Origin: CAWKZT01 sp963854565
GTDB lineage: Bacteria; Actinomycetota; Acidimicrobiia; Acidimicrobiales; JAHEJN01
Direction: 5' to 3'
Assembly: GCA_963854565.1 (NCBI GenBank)
Contig: CAWKZT010000007.1
Coordinates: 1 to 26,175, forward strand
Length of the DNA stretch: 26,175 nt
Shown here: piece by piece, positions 16,425 through 23,774 of the stretch
Layout: each line of letters opens with the position of its first letter
Position numbering within the stretch: position 1 is the stretch's first letter
Translations under genes and position numbers: made by a program
The notes under the pieces: generated by a model
The model's input: only the letters and a program-made list of their open reading frames with translations
Told to the model about the DNA's origin: nothing
Database searches by the model: none

Positions 16425-17770
16425 TGGATAGCGAACAACTTCTTGGTGTGGCCGATCAGATTCTCGGGTGGGCCAACGACGACGAGCAGGTCGAGGTCGT
16501 GGTTGTCCACGGGCGCGACAGCGAAGTACGTGCCTACGGCGGCGAAATCGAATCACTAACTACCGCCGAAAGCCAAGGGGTAGGTATTCGAGTAATTAAG
16601 GATTCTCGCCAAGGCTTTGCTTACGCCGGAACGCTCGATCCCGACGTTTTGGGGGAGACGTTGCGCGATGCCCGTGACAACGCAACCTTTGGTACGCCGG
16701 ATGAATTCTTGGCTTTAACCGAGCCCGATGGGGTCGAAATTCCCAAGCTCGATCTTGTCGATCCCGAGGTCACTACGTTCCCCACCGAACGCAAGATCGA
16801 GATGGCAATCGAACTCGAGAAGATGGTTCTGGCGGGCGATCCTCGCGTTGTTGGTGTCGAGGTGGCCGAGTACGCCGATGCTTACAACACCGGTGCGGTC
16901 GTAAGTACTACCGGAATCCGGTCGGTCGGAAGCGAGACCTCTAGTTACGTCGTGGCGTACTCACTGACCTCCGACGGCGAAGACACACAAGCCGGTTTTG
17001 GCTATTCGGTGGGCAAGGGTCCTGGTGCGATAGATCTCGACAAGGCAGCCGCCGATGCCGTCGACCGCGGTACACGCTTGTTAGGAGCGACCAAACCCAA
17101 AACCGAGAAGCTCACCATTGTGTTCGATCCGTATGTGACCGCACAGTTCTTGTCCATCATTGCCGGAACGCTCACGGGCGATGTCGTGCTTAAGGGTCGT
17201 TCGCTGTTTGCTGATCGCATGGGCGAGACAGTGGGTTCACCGTTGATCACCTTGGTCGACGATGCCACAAACCCCGAAGCATTTTCGGCCACCGAAGCCG
17301 ATGGCGAAGGTTTGGCTACCCGTCGAACCGGTCTGATCGAAGCAGGTGTGTTGCAATCGTTTTTGCACAACAGTTACACCGCTCGCAAGGCCAAGGCCGT
17401 CTCAACCGGGTCAGCCGTTCGGGGCTATTCGTCAACGCCGAGTGTGGGAGCGATGGCGTTGGCGCTCACACCAGGAACCAAATCGCAAGCAGAACTCATC
17501 GCCGATATCCCCAACGGGCTGTTGGTGCAAGGCGTTTCTGGTCTTCATTCTGGGGTCAACGCCATCAGTGGCGATTTCTCCACCGGTGCTGAGGGCCTCA
17601 TGATTCGCAACGGAGAGTTGGCCGAACCGGTGCGCGAGTTCACGATTGCCTCCACATTGCAACGCATGCTGCTCGATGTTGTAGCCGTGGGTGGCGATGT
17701 CGAGCACCTGCCTATGAGTGCCGCGGGGCTTTCGCTGGTGGTCAGCGACGTCACCATGTCAGGGGCCTAG
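16424..17770 (+). CDS. tldE: TldE/PmbA family partner of TldD
   Basis: TldE (PmbA) is the non-catalytic partner of TldD and completes the substrate channel. The 448-residue product lacks the HExxxH motif of TldD, as expected. It keeps family blocks: EVRAYGGEIESLTTAESQG near the N-terminus, LITLVDDATNP, a GLATRRTGLIEAGVLQSFLHNSYTARKA region, and VSGLHSGVNAISGDFSTGAEG near the C-terminus. The ATG overlaps the tldD stop in TGATG; no other start is needed. uppP follows after six bases, so the three genes form an operon. Why a C55-PP phosphatase is with a protease is unclear; co-transcription alone does not show a shared function. Confidence 0.93.
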   Translation: MDSEQLLGVADQILGWANDDEQVEVVVVHGRDSEVRAYGGEIESLTTAESQGVGIRVIKDSRQGFAYAGTLDPDVLGETLRDARDNATFGTPDEFLALTEPDGVEIPKLDLVDPEVTTFPTERKIEMAIELEKMVLAGDPRVVGVEVAEYADAYNTGAVVSTTGIRSVGSETSSYVVAYSLTSDGEDTQAGFGYSVGKGPGAIDLDKAAADAVDRGTRLLGATKPKTEKLTIVFDPYVTAQFLSIIAGTLTGDVVLKGRSLFADRMGETVGSPLITLVDDATNPEAFSATEADGEGLATRRTGLIEAGVLQSFLHNSYTARKAKAVSTGSAVRGYSSTPSVGAMALALTPGTKSQAELIADIPNGLLVQGVSGLHSGVNAISGDFSTGAEGLMIRNGELAEPVREFTIASTLQRMLLDVVAVGGDVEHLPMSAAGLSLVVSDVTMSGA

Positions 17771-17776
17771 CTGTTT

Positions 17777-18610
17777 ATGCCCATCTTGCACGCTATTGTT
17801 CTTGGCATTGTTCAGGGACTCACCGAGTTCCTGCCGATTTCGTCCAGCGGGCACTTGGCGTTGTTCCCTTGGCTGTTTGGTTGGGACGATTTCGATGATC
17901 CAACCATCGAACAGGCCTTCGATGTTGCCGTGCACATGGGCACGTTGGTGGCGGTAATGGGCTACTTCCGAAACGATATTGGTCGGCTCGTAGTCGGTGG
18001 GTTGCGTACGGTGCGCCCGGGTGGTCGTTCACTGAGTTTTGATGGTCGGTTTGCGTGGCTGCTCGTGTTGTCGGCTGTTCCCGCCGGTTTGGCGGGGGTA
18101 TTGGGTGGCGATGCCATTGAGGAACTTGGGGATCGACTCTGGATGATCGCCGTCGCTCTCATTGTGTTTGGGTTTGTGCTGTTTTATGCCGACAAGCGGT
18201 CGAGTTCACGGCGTCTCGAACAAATCAATGGGCGTGATGCCGGTGGTATTGGCTTGGCCCAAACATTGGCGTTACAGCCCGGAGTTTCGCGCTCGGCGGT
18301 AACGATGGCAGCGGCGCGCTGGCTGGGTTTTGAACGTGACGCGGCCGCCCGCATCGCCTTCTTGATGAGCGTGCCGCTCATTGCCGGCGCCGGCCTCTTC
18401 AAGTTCGTCGATATTGGCGGATTTAGCGGAATTCCTTCTGACCTCAGAGTTCCGTTTGCCGTTGGCATGGCTACCTCGGCGGTGACCGGTTGGCTGGCGG
18501 TGTGGGGAACCCTCAAGCTTATTCAGACCAAAACGTTCCTGCCCTTTGTGATCTATCGCATCGTGTTAGGGGTCTTCGTGCTGGCACTGCTCGCGTCACC
18601 CTGGCGCTAG
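17777..18610 (+). CDS. uppP: Undecaprenyl-diphosphate phosphatase
   Basis: UppP (BacA) removes one phosphate from undecaprenyl diphosphate at the outer face of the membrane, regenerating the carrier lipid for peptidoglycan and other envelope polymers; extra copies give bacitracin tolerance. The 277 residues include the (E/Q)xxxE motif as QGLTE (Gln13, Glu17) followed by FLPISSSGHL, His53 in the FDVAVHMGTL segment, and PGVSRSAVT at 168-176. The helices fit the family. Its ATG is six bases after the tldE stop. It converges on the CpaB-like gene with eight bases between stops, leaving no room for a separate terminator. The divergent dxs-PAP2-UPF0104 operon also serves polyprenyl lipids. Confidence 0.95.
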   Translation: MPILHAIVLGIVQGLTEFLPISSSGHLALFPWLFGWDDFDDPTIEQAFDVAVHMGTLVAVMGYFRNDIGRLVVGGLRTVRPGGRSLSFDGRFAWLLVLSAVPAGLAGVLGGDAIEELGDRLWMIAVALIVFGFVLFYADKRSSSRRLEQINGRDAGGIGLAQTLALQPGVSRSAVTMAAARWLGFERDAAARIAFLMSVPLIAGAGLFKFVDIGGFSGIPSDLRVPFAVGMATSAVTGWLAVWGTLKLIQTKTFLPFVIYRIVLGVFVLALLASPWR

Positions 18611-18618
18611 TTGATCGA

Positions 18619-19299
18619 TCAGTTCACCGGCGCACGTCCAACAATGGCCAAGGTCGGCTGGCCCTGGGCGAGAGCCATTGTTACCGACGGGACTTCGGCG
18701 TTGGCCACCGCCACGAGCACGGTAGAACCGGAGATGTCGATTACTTGAGCAGTGGAGGCAATACGTTCGCTGGCGGCACGGTTGGGGGCGATGAACGGAT
18801 CAAAGGTCATCCATACATCGACGATGTCACCCGGTTGCAGCAAATCGGCGCTGTCTCCTGCTCGGAGCGATAGGGCGGAAGTGTTTGCCGGTAGGCCCGC
18901 ACCATCGTTGATAGATCCGACTCGGATCGTCGTCAAAATGTCGCCGTTTCGGATGGTTTCGCGGGCAATCGCGTCGACAGGGTCAGCAATGAAGGGGTCG
19001 GGCGGCACCGCTAAAGCCGGAAGCGAGAGTTTCCGAACGTTGCGGCCATCGATCGAGGATCCCGCACCAATGTCCTGAGTTGCCTGCCAGACCTCTTGCG
19101 TTGAACCCCACGCAGCTTGATGTCGGTCGGCGTTGGCGGTGGTGGATCGTGCGGTGGCGAAAGTGAAGAGTCCCAACAAAATGGCGGCGGTCCACCAGGC
19201 TTTGGGCTGGCGAAGCAATCGTCCGGCGTGAGTTCGACGCCAACGTGGGGTGGGCCCGCGACGAAACCGGAACAAATTGGCGAACAACTGATTGGACAT
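18619..19299 (-). CDS. CpaB/RcpC-like membrane protein with SAF domain
   Basis: The 226-residue protein has a basic cytoplasmic N-terminus (RFRR...RWRR), one membrane helix near 35-50, and an extracytoplasmic SAF-like domain at about 66-130. There ATQDIGAGSSIDGRNVRKLSLP and RETIRNGDILT match the CpaB/FlgA pattern (two beta segments around a 'G..I....+..+..P' motif). A second beta-rich region with PGDIVDVWMTF follows, typical of the RcpC/CpaB C-terminal domain. CpaB assists Flp/Tad pilus assembly, but no tad genes are in the window, so a pilus role is not established. GGAG six bases before the ATG supports the start. It follows fmdB by 87 bases on the same strand, perhaps in one operon. Confidence 0.78.
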   Translation of the reverse strand: MSNQLFANLFRFRRGPTPRWRRTHAGRLLRQPKAWWTAAILLGLFTFATARSTTANADRHQAAWGSTQEVWQATQDIGAGSSIDGRNVRKLSLPALAVPPDPFIADPVDAIARETIRNGDILTTIRVGSINDGAGLPANTSALSLRAGDSADLLQPGDIVDVWMTFDPFIAPNRAASERIASTAQVIDISGSTVLVAVANAEVPSVTMALAQGQPTLAIVGRAPVN

Positions 19300-19354
19300 G
19301 AATACTCCGCGAGCAGAAATCAGGCGGGGAAGCTGATCGGGGGGAGTAGGTGGT

Positions 19355-19370
19355 CAACCGCACTCGGTTG
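19355..19370. repeat. Short inverted repeat between fmdB-like and cpaB-like genes
   Basis: CAACCG and CGGTTG are complementary around a four-base spacer. The hairpin sits in the 87-base gap and has no T-run after it on the minus strand, so it is not a good terminator. It may be chance or a minor mRNA structure. Confidence 0.25.
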
Positions 19371-19386
19371 CCTGCGTAGGAGAACG

Positions 19387-19794
19387 TTAGCTCTTCGTGG
19401 CTGACTTTGCCGGGGGCGACTTCTTGGAGCTATCGGATTTGCCCGTCGAATCGGACTTGGGCTTCGTTTCGCTCTTGGAGTCGGACTTCTTGGCGCTGTC
19501 GCCTTTGGAGGACTCGCTCTTGGTGCTCTCACTCTTGGAGGACTCGCTGGACGTTGACTTGTCGGACTTGGTAGCACCGGATCGGCTGTCGTTCTTGTAG
19601 AAACCAGTGCCTTTGAAGGCAATGCCGGGAGCGCTAAACACCTTCTCGACCTTGCCGCGACCCGAGCTAGTACAGCCCTCGGGGGAGTTGCCTGATTTCT
19701 GGGTTGGACACTTTTTTAGGGTGTCCTCGGAGAACGACTGAAACACGTCAAAGTCGATTCCACAGGTGGAGCAGCGGTAGTCATAAGTCGGCAT
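19387..19794 (-). CDS. FmdB-type zinc-ribbon protein with Ser/Lys-rich tail
   Basis: The first 67 residues are an FmdB-like zinc ribbon: MPTYDYRC-x2-C (Cys8, Cys11), a second pair at Cys29 and Cys41, and the closing GIAFKGTGFYKND. The rest, to residue 135, is a low-complexity Ser/Lys/Thr/Glu tail that should be disordered. Mycobacterial Rv0991c, a redox-regulated chaperone, has the same plan (cysteine ribbon plus disordered Ser-rich tail), which suggests but does not prove a similar role. The second Cys pair is odd: usual members have CPxCG, while here eleven residues separate the cysteines. The ATG at 19794 is used because the protein then starts exactly at the family's MPTYDYRC; ten extra upstream residues are possible but unlikely. 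Confidence 0.85.
   Translation of the reverse strand: MPTYDYRCSTCGIDFDVFQSFSEDTLKKCPTQKSGNSPEGCTSSGRGKVEKVFSAPGIAFKGTGFYKNDSRSGATKSDKSTSSESSKSESTKSESSKGDSAKKSDSKSETKPKSDSTGKSDSSKKSPPAKSATKS
19505..19548. repeat. Direct 30-bp-period repeat inside the fmdB-like tail
   Basis: TTGGAGGACTCGCT occurs at 19505-19518 and again at 19535-19548, 30 bases apart, so the encoded tail repeats a ten-residue SESSK-type unit in frame. It probably arose by slippage or unequal exchange, and tail length may vary between strains. Confidence 0.55.
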
Positions 19795-19831
19795 AGCTCG
19801 GACAGGATAACCAGGTCGGTGCAAAGCAACG

Positions 19832-19837
19832 TACTAT
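19832..19837 (+). promoter_or_regulatory. Candidate -10 element of a leaderless promoter for plsY
   Basis: TACTAT fits TAnnnT and ends seven bases before the GTG at 19845, so the transcript would start on or next to the start codon. No -35 box and no ribosome binding site are apparent. It lies in the 50-base region divergent from the FmdB-like gene. Confidence 0.3.
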
Positions 19838-19844
19838 CTGTGAT

Positions 19845-20435
19845 GTGTCTTTTATTTGGGTGCTTGTGCCCCTCGCTTACGCCGTAGGTACCTTTCCGAC
19901 CGCTCACCTCGTTGGGCACTTTGTAGGACACGATCCCACGTCGGAGGGATCGGGTAATCCTGGCGCTTCGAACATGATGCGAGTGGCCGGGAAATGGGCG
20001 GGGTTCAACGTCTTGTTGGGCGATCTGGCTAAGGCCATAGTCCCGTCAACAATTGGTTGGCTCGCGGACGGACGACCGTTGGGTTTGGCCTGTGGTGCCG
20101 CAGCCGTGGTGGGTCATATCTTTCCGGTGCAGCGAAAGTTCCGCGGTGGCAAAGGGGTGGCTGCCTTTGGTGGCATGTCGTTGGTCTTCTGGCCGGTTCC
20201 TGCTGTGGTAGCAATGTTGTCATGGGCCGCCATCGTGCGCTTTACCAAGGTGGCTTCGGTCGGCTCGATTGTGGCCACGAGCGCGGTCATTGGTGGGGCG
20301 GTCGTTCTGGGGCGCCCGTGGTGGGAAGTAGCGGTTGCCGCGGGTACGGGAACGCTCATTTTGGTTCGACACTGGAGCAATCTGTCCCGGTTGGTCCGCA
20401 ATAAAGAAAAGTCGATTAGTAGAGGTCAGTCATGA
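19845..20435 (+). CDS. plsY: Glycerol-3-phosphate acyltransferase PlsY
   Basis: PlsY transfers acyl groups from acyl phosphate to glycerol 3-phosphate, the first committed step of phospholipid synthesis, in the membrane. The 196-residue protein has about five helices and the family's conserved loops: GSGNPGASNMMRVAGKWAG (near 36-54) followed by LLGDLAKA, and GHIFPVQRKFRGGKGVA for phosphate and substrate binding. The hydrophobic N-terminus starts directly at GTG 19845; a nearby ATG at 19843 is in another frame. Its TGA overlaps the moeA ATG in ATGA, so they are translationally coupled, an uncommon pairing of functions. The acyl phosphate it uses would come from PlsX or a Fak kinase; a FakA-like kinase is encoded at 7410-9092. 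Confidence 0.93.
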   Translation: MSFIWVLVPLAYAVGTFPTAHLVGHFVGHDPTSEGSGNPGASNMMRVAGKWAGFNVLLGDLAKAIVPSTIGWLADGRPLGLACGAAAVVGHIFPVQRKFRGGKGVAAFGGMSLVFWPVPAVVAMLSWAAIVRFTKVASVGSIVATSAVIGGAVVLGRPWWEVAVAAGTGTLILVRHWSNLSRLVRNKEKSISRGQS

Positions 20436-21631
20436 TTCCGCTCGAAGACGCTTATGCCCGCGTGCTGGCCGGGTGTCACCGCAGCGAACCCATCGTCGTG
20501 CCGGTAAGCGAAGCGTTGGGATTGGTGCTGGCCGAGCCAGTAAGCGCAGCCGAGAACATTCCGCCGTTTCCGAATACGGCCATGGATGGCTTTGCCGTGC
20601 GGGCCGCTGACACTGTCGGCGCTCCCCAATTACTTGACATCGTGGGCACTATTGCGGCCGGCCATGCACCCGATATCCACATTGGGCCCGGACAAGCCGC
20701 GCGGATCATGACGGGCGCCCCTATGCCCGACGGTGCCGACGCGGTGATTATGGTCGAACTCACGAGCGTGGCCGACGATGGGCACCAGGTCGAAGTACAG
20801 GCCGAGGTCCTTGTCGGAAACCATGTACGCAACGCTGGCGAGGACGTCGTTGAAGGCCAAGAGGTGTTCGCTCCGGGCACGGTGCTCGGTCCAGGTCATG
20901 TCGGCATGTTGTGCTCACTGGGTCGTACCGAGGTTCGGGCCTATCCGCGTCCGCGGGTCGGCGTTATCTCAACCGGCGACGAATTGGTCGAAGGCTCCCG
21001 GCCCTTGCAGCCCGGTCAGATTCGCGATTCCAATCGTCGCACCTTGTTGTCTTTGGTGGCACAGGCTGGCGCCACTCCGATTGATCTTGGTCTGGTTCGC
21101 GACGATGAGGACGCCATCCGTGTGGCGCTCATCGATGGAGCCGCTTCGTGTGATGCCGTGATTTCCAGCGGTGGGGTGAGTATGGGCGACTTTGACTTTG
21201 TCAAGAAGGTGCTCAGTGAGATTGCCGAAATGTCGTGGATGCAGGTGGCAATTCGTCCGGCTAAACCGTTGGCATTTGGAACCATTGGTAACACGCCAGT
21301 CTTTGGACTACCGGGAAATCCGGTTTCGTCCATGGTGTCCTTCGAGCTCTTTGCTCGCTCGGGATTGCGCAAGATGATGGGTCACGAAGTGCTTGCTCGT
21401 CAGCCGCTCGTCGGGGTGGCGAAGCACGACATGTTGCGCCAATCCGACGGTAAAACGCATTTCGCTCGTGTCGCGGTGGAGTACGTCGACGGCCGTTACC
21501 ATTTCGGCTCCGCCGGTGGCCAAGGCTCGCACCAACTTGCCGCAATGGCTCACGCCGGTGCATTAGCCGTGTTCCCCGACGGAGCGGGTGTCAAGGCAGG
21601 CGAGACAGCCGATCTCCTTATTATCGAATAG
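20432..21631 (+). CDS. moeA: Molybdopterin molybdenumtransferase MoeA
   Basis: MoeA inserts molybdate into adenylylated molybdopterin to complete the molybdenum cofactor. The 399-residue length is standard. The blocks in order are NTAMDGFAVRAADT near 48-61, IMTGAPMPDGADAVI (the family hallmark), VGVISTGDELVE, the MPT-binding SGGVSMGDFDFVKKVL, and GLPGNPVSSMVSFELF, followed by the small beta-barrel C-terminal domain. The ATG overlaps the plsY stop by four bases, and AGAGG lies six bases upstream. No other cofactor genes (moaA, moaC, mogA) or molybdoenzymes lie in the window. In mycobacteria a moeA also lies near an FmdB-like gene (Rv0991c and Rv0994), so this linkage may be old. It converges on gatD with 23 bases between stops. 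Confidence 0.95.
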   Translation: MIPLEDAYARVLAGCHRSEPIVVPVSEALGLVLAEPVSAAENIPPFPNTAMDGFAVRAADTVGAPQLLDIVGTIAAGHAPDIHIGPGQAARIMTGAPMPDGADAVIMVELTSVADDGHQVEVQAEVLVGNHVRNAGEDVVEGQEVFAPGTVLGPGHVGMLCSLGRTEVRAYPRPRVGVISTGDELVEGSRPLQPGQIRDSNRRTLLSLVAQAGATPIDLGLVRDDEDAIRVALIDGAASCDAVISSGGVSMGDFDFVKKVLSEIAEMSWMQVAIRPAKPLAFGTIGNTPVFGLPGNPVSSMVSFELFARSGLRKMMGHEVLARQPLVGVAKHDMLRQSDGKTHFARVAVEYVDGRYHFGSAGGQGSHQLAAMAHAGALAVFPDGAGVKAGETADLLIIE

Positions 21632-21654
21632 GCCAGTCGATGGCGTCGTTGTAG

Positions 21655-22395
21655 TTAGCGGTCGACGTTGGCTCGGATTGTTGCTGCCTGGTGGGCTTGG
21701 GCTTCGAAGGAATCGTCGAGGGGTTCTAACGCGACATCGGTTTGGCCGCCATGGGCCAGCGCCCAAATAAGAAGTTGATCGGCGAGCCGTGGGTTTTTGG
21801 GCAGAAGGGGACCGTGGAGGTAGGTGCCGATGACGTGATCGCGGACGGCTCCTTCGTAGCCGGAGTTGCCATCGTTGCCTTGGCCACTTATTACCTGACC
21901 AAGAGGTTGAACTCCGGATCCGAGTTTGGTGCGTCCCGCATGATTTTCGTAGCCGACAATGTGGTGCGTTTGGTTTTCGATACTGGCCTGGATGACAAGG
22001 TCACCAATGAGGCGTGTGTCGCCTGCGGTGGTCTCGATATCGAGCACCTCGGCACCAGCGAGTTTCTCGCCATCCACCCCTACGTAGAAGTGCCCGGCGA
22101 GTTGAATCCCGCCACAGACAAACAACATGGCGGCGCCGTTGTCGGCAGCAGTTCGTAAAGCGGGGCCCTTACGTTGGACCAGATCTTCGGCAACCATTGT
22201 CTGATCGCGGTCTTGCCCACCACCGAGATACCAGAGGTCGTGGTCGGGACTTGGTTCGATTCCTGGTCCGGCTTCGGTGACTGTGAGGGTGTGACCGCGC
22301 CAGGCCAGACGTTGACGAAAGACGGCGATGTTGCCGCGGTCGGCATAGATATTCATCTGATCCGGATACAGGTGGCACAGGCGTACATTTGCCAT
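21655..22395 (-). CDS. gatD: Lipid II isoglutaminyl synthase, glutaminase subunit GatD
   Basis: GatD is a class I glutamine amidotransferase subunit that hydrolyses glutamine and passes ammonia to MurT, which amidates the D-Glu of lipid II to D-isoglutamine. The 246 residues resemble CobB/CobQ-type amidotransferases. The nucleophile elbow is FVCGGIQLAG with Cys94, and the catalytic His is at 194 in GTYLHGPLLPKNP. The GYENHAGRT segment near 148-156 is typical of the GatD group. Cys94 has the same number as the catalytic Cys reported for pneumococcal GatD. The gene begins two bases after the murT stop, as expected for a complex; the ATG at 22395 is the only reasonable start. It gives early warning of amidated peptidoglycan, common in Gram-positive bacteria. 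Confidence 0.95.
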   Translation of the reverse strand: MANVRLCHLYPDQMNIYADRGNIAVFRQRLAWRGHTLTVTEAGPGIEPSPDHDLWYLGGGQDRDQTMVAEDLVQRKGPALRTAADNGAAMLFVCGGIQLAGHFYVGVDGEKLAGAEVLDIETTAGDTRLIGDLVIQASIENQTHHIVGYENHAGRTKLGSGVQPLGQVISGQGNDGNSGYEGAVRDHVIGTYLHGPLLPKNPRLADQLLIWALAHGGQTDVALEPLDDSFEAQAHQAATIRANVDR

Positions 22396-22397
22396 GA

Positions 22398-23774
22398 TCA
22401 GGCCTCGTCCCAGAAGTCGCCCGCCACGCCTCGTTCAACCAGGACCGAGCGAAGTTCGAGCATTGCCGTGTAGGTCGGCAGCGAATAGAGACGGCCGCCG
22501 TCGGGAACCTTAGCGAGGGCCGCATCGAGTCCAGCGGCGGGAGAGTCGTGCACCGTGAGTTTGGTGGTGTCGAAACCGCCGTAGCGGAGACGTAGGGCCA
22601 TGTCGTGGGCTCTGTCGCCGGCAATGGTGACCGAGGCGATGCGGTCAAAGGCGACCTCGTAGTCGACATCCCAGATCCAGGAAACGTCGCGGCCATCGGC
22701 GGTGCGGTCGTTGAGTTGGATGTAGAGGTGCAATGGCTCGGAGTCGAGCATGACGGTGCGAAGGTTCTCGTTAACGCCGGCCGGGTTTTTGGCCAACAAG
22801 AGCGTGAGTTCGCGGTTGTCGAGGGTGAGTCGTTCGGCGCGCCCGAAGGCAGCTTTGGTGTCGGTTATGGCTCCGGCAATAACCGGGTTGATTACCCCCA
22901 AGGCATGGGCGGTGGCGGCAGCCGCGAGGGCGTTGTAGACGTTGTGCAGGCCCGGAAGGCTGAGTTCCAAGGCAATGGGGCCGGTAGGCGTCAATCCAGA
23001 GACGGTCGATCCGTCGAGGCCGTGGAGTTCGATTGTGGTGGCAACCACGCTGGGTTCGGGGCGAGACAGGTCGCATTTGGTGCAGCGCCAGTGACCGATG
23101 TGGCCAATAAAGACCACGTCGTGAGTGAGATCGGCATCGCAAGAGCGACAAGTGCTGGCATCGGATGCGTGCTGGATCTCACTACGCGCGAGCGAAACAT
23201 CGTTGACACCGAAGGTGATCGTGTTTTCGCGGTGGGCAACGAGGCCGTAGATAGTGGGATCGTCGGCGTTGGCAACGACGATGGTATCGGGCGGGAGTGA
23301 AGCGATCATCTCGGCCCATATTGTGGCGAGATGATCGAGTTCTCCGTACCGGTCGAGTTGATCTCGGAACAAGTTCATCAACACGATGACATCGGGTTGG
23401 AGTTGATCGACGACCGACGGAAGAGCGGCTTCATCGACTTCGAAAACTCCGGTGGCATGTTCGGACGCGTTGGCGTCGAGCAGTGCGGCAGCGACTCCAC
23501 GCAGGAGGTTGGACCCGGCGGGGTTGGCCACAACACTTTGGCCGTCTGCTTCGACACACGCAGTAATAAATCGGGCCGTGGTGGTCTTGCCATTGGTGGC
23601 ACTGATGGTGAGTGAACGCGTAAGGCGGGGAGTCAGTTCGGCTACGGCTTGGGGGCGAAGTTTGAGCAGAACGACACCCGGAAGAGTCGTTCCGCCGCCG
23701 CGTCCGGCGCGTCGTGAAGCCCAACCGGCGACGCGTGCGACGCTTCGGCTTAGCCCAGCGGGGACGATGGGCAC
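22398..23774 (-). CDS. murT: Lipid II isoglutaminyl synthase, Mur-ligase-like subunit MurT
   Basis: MurT is a Mur-ligase homologue that, with GatD, converts the D-Glu of lipid II to D-isoglutamine using ATP. From GTG 23774 it has 458 residues. The P-loop ISATNGKTTTARF is near 57-69, FEVDEAALP near 111-119, and NLFRDQLDRYGE near 134-145. A MurT-specific zinc ribbon (Cys209, Cys212, Cys231, Cys234) is inserted in the central domain, and the C-terminal DUF1727 domain includes KNPAGVNE and the SLPTYTAMLELR end. The reading frame is open 30 codons further upstream, but GTG 23774 forms TAGTG with the previous stop and removes sequence that overlaps that gene. gatD follows after two bases. Confidence 0.95.
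   Translation of the reverse strand: MPIVPAGLSRSVARVAGWASRRAGRGGGTTLPGVVLLKLRPQAVAELTPRLTRSLTISATNGKTTTARFITACVEADGQSVVANPAGSNLLRGVAAALLDANASEHATGVFEVDEAALPSVVDQLQPDVIVLMNLFRDQLDRYGELDHLATIWAEMIASLPPDTIVVANADDPTIYGLVAHRENTITFGVNDVSLARSEIQHASDASTCRSCDADLTHDVVFIGHIGHWRCTKCDLSRPEPSVVATTIELHGLDGSTVSGLTPTGPIALELSLPGLHNVYNALAAAATAHALGVINPVIAGAITDTKAAFGRAERLTLDNRELTLLLAKNPAGVNENLRTVMLDSEPLHLYIQLNDRTADGRDVSWIWDVDYEVAFDRIASVTIAGDRAHDMALRLRYGGFDTTKLTVHDSPAAGLDAALAKVPDGGRLYSLPTYTAMLELRSVLVERGVAGDFWDEA

Noticed and set aside
19397..19600. Plus-strand Leu/Ser/Asp-rich frame opposite the FmdB-like tail
   Set aside because: It is the antisense reading of a low-complexity Ser/Lys tail.
22605..23300. Plus-strand open frame of 231 codons opposite murT
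   Set aside because: It is Gly/Val-rich and antisense to MurT, whose P-loop and zinc cysteines are intact.
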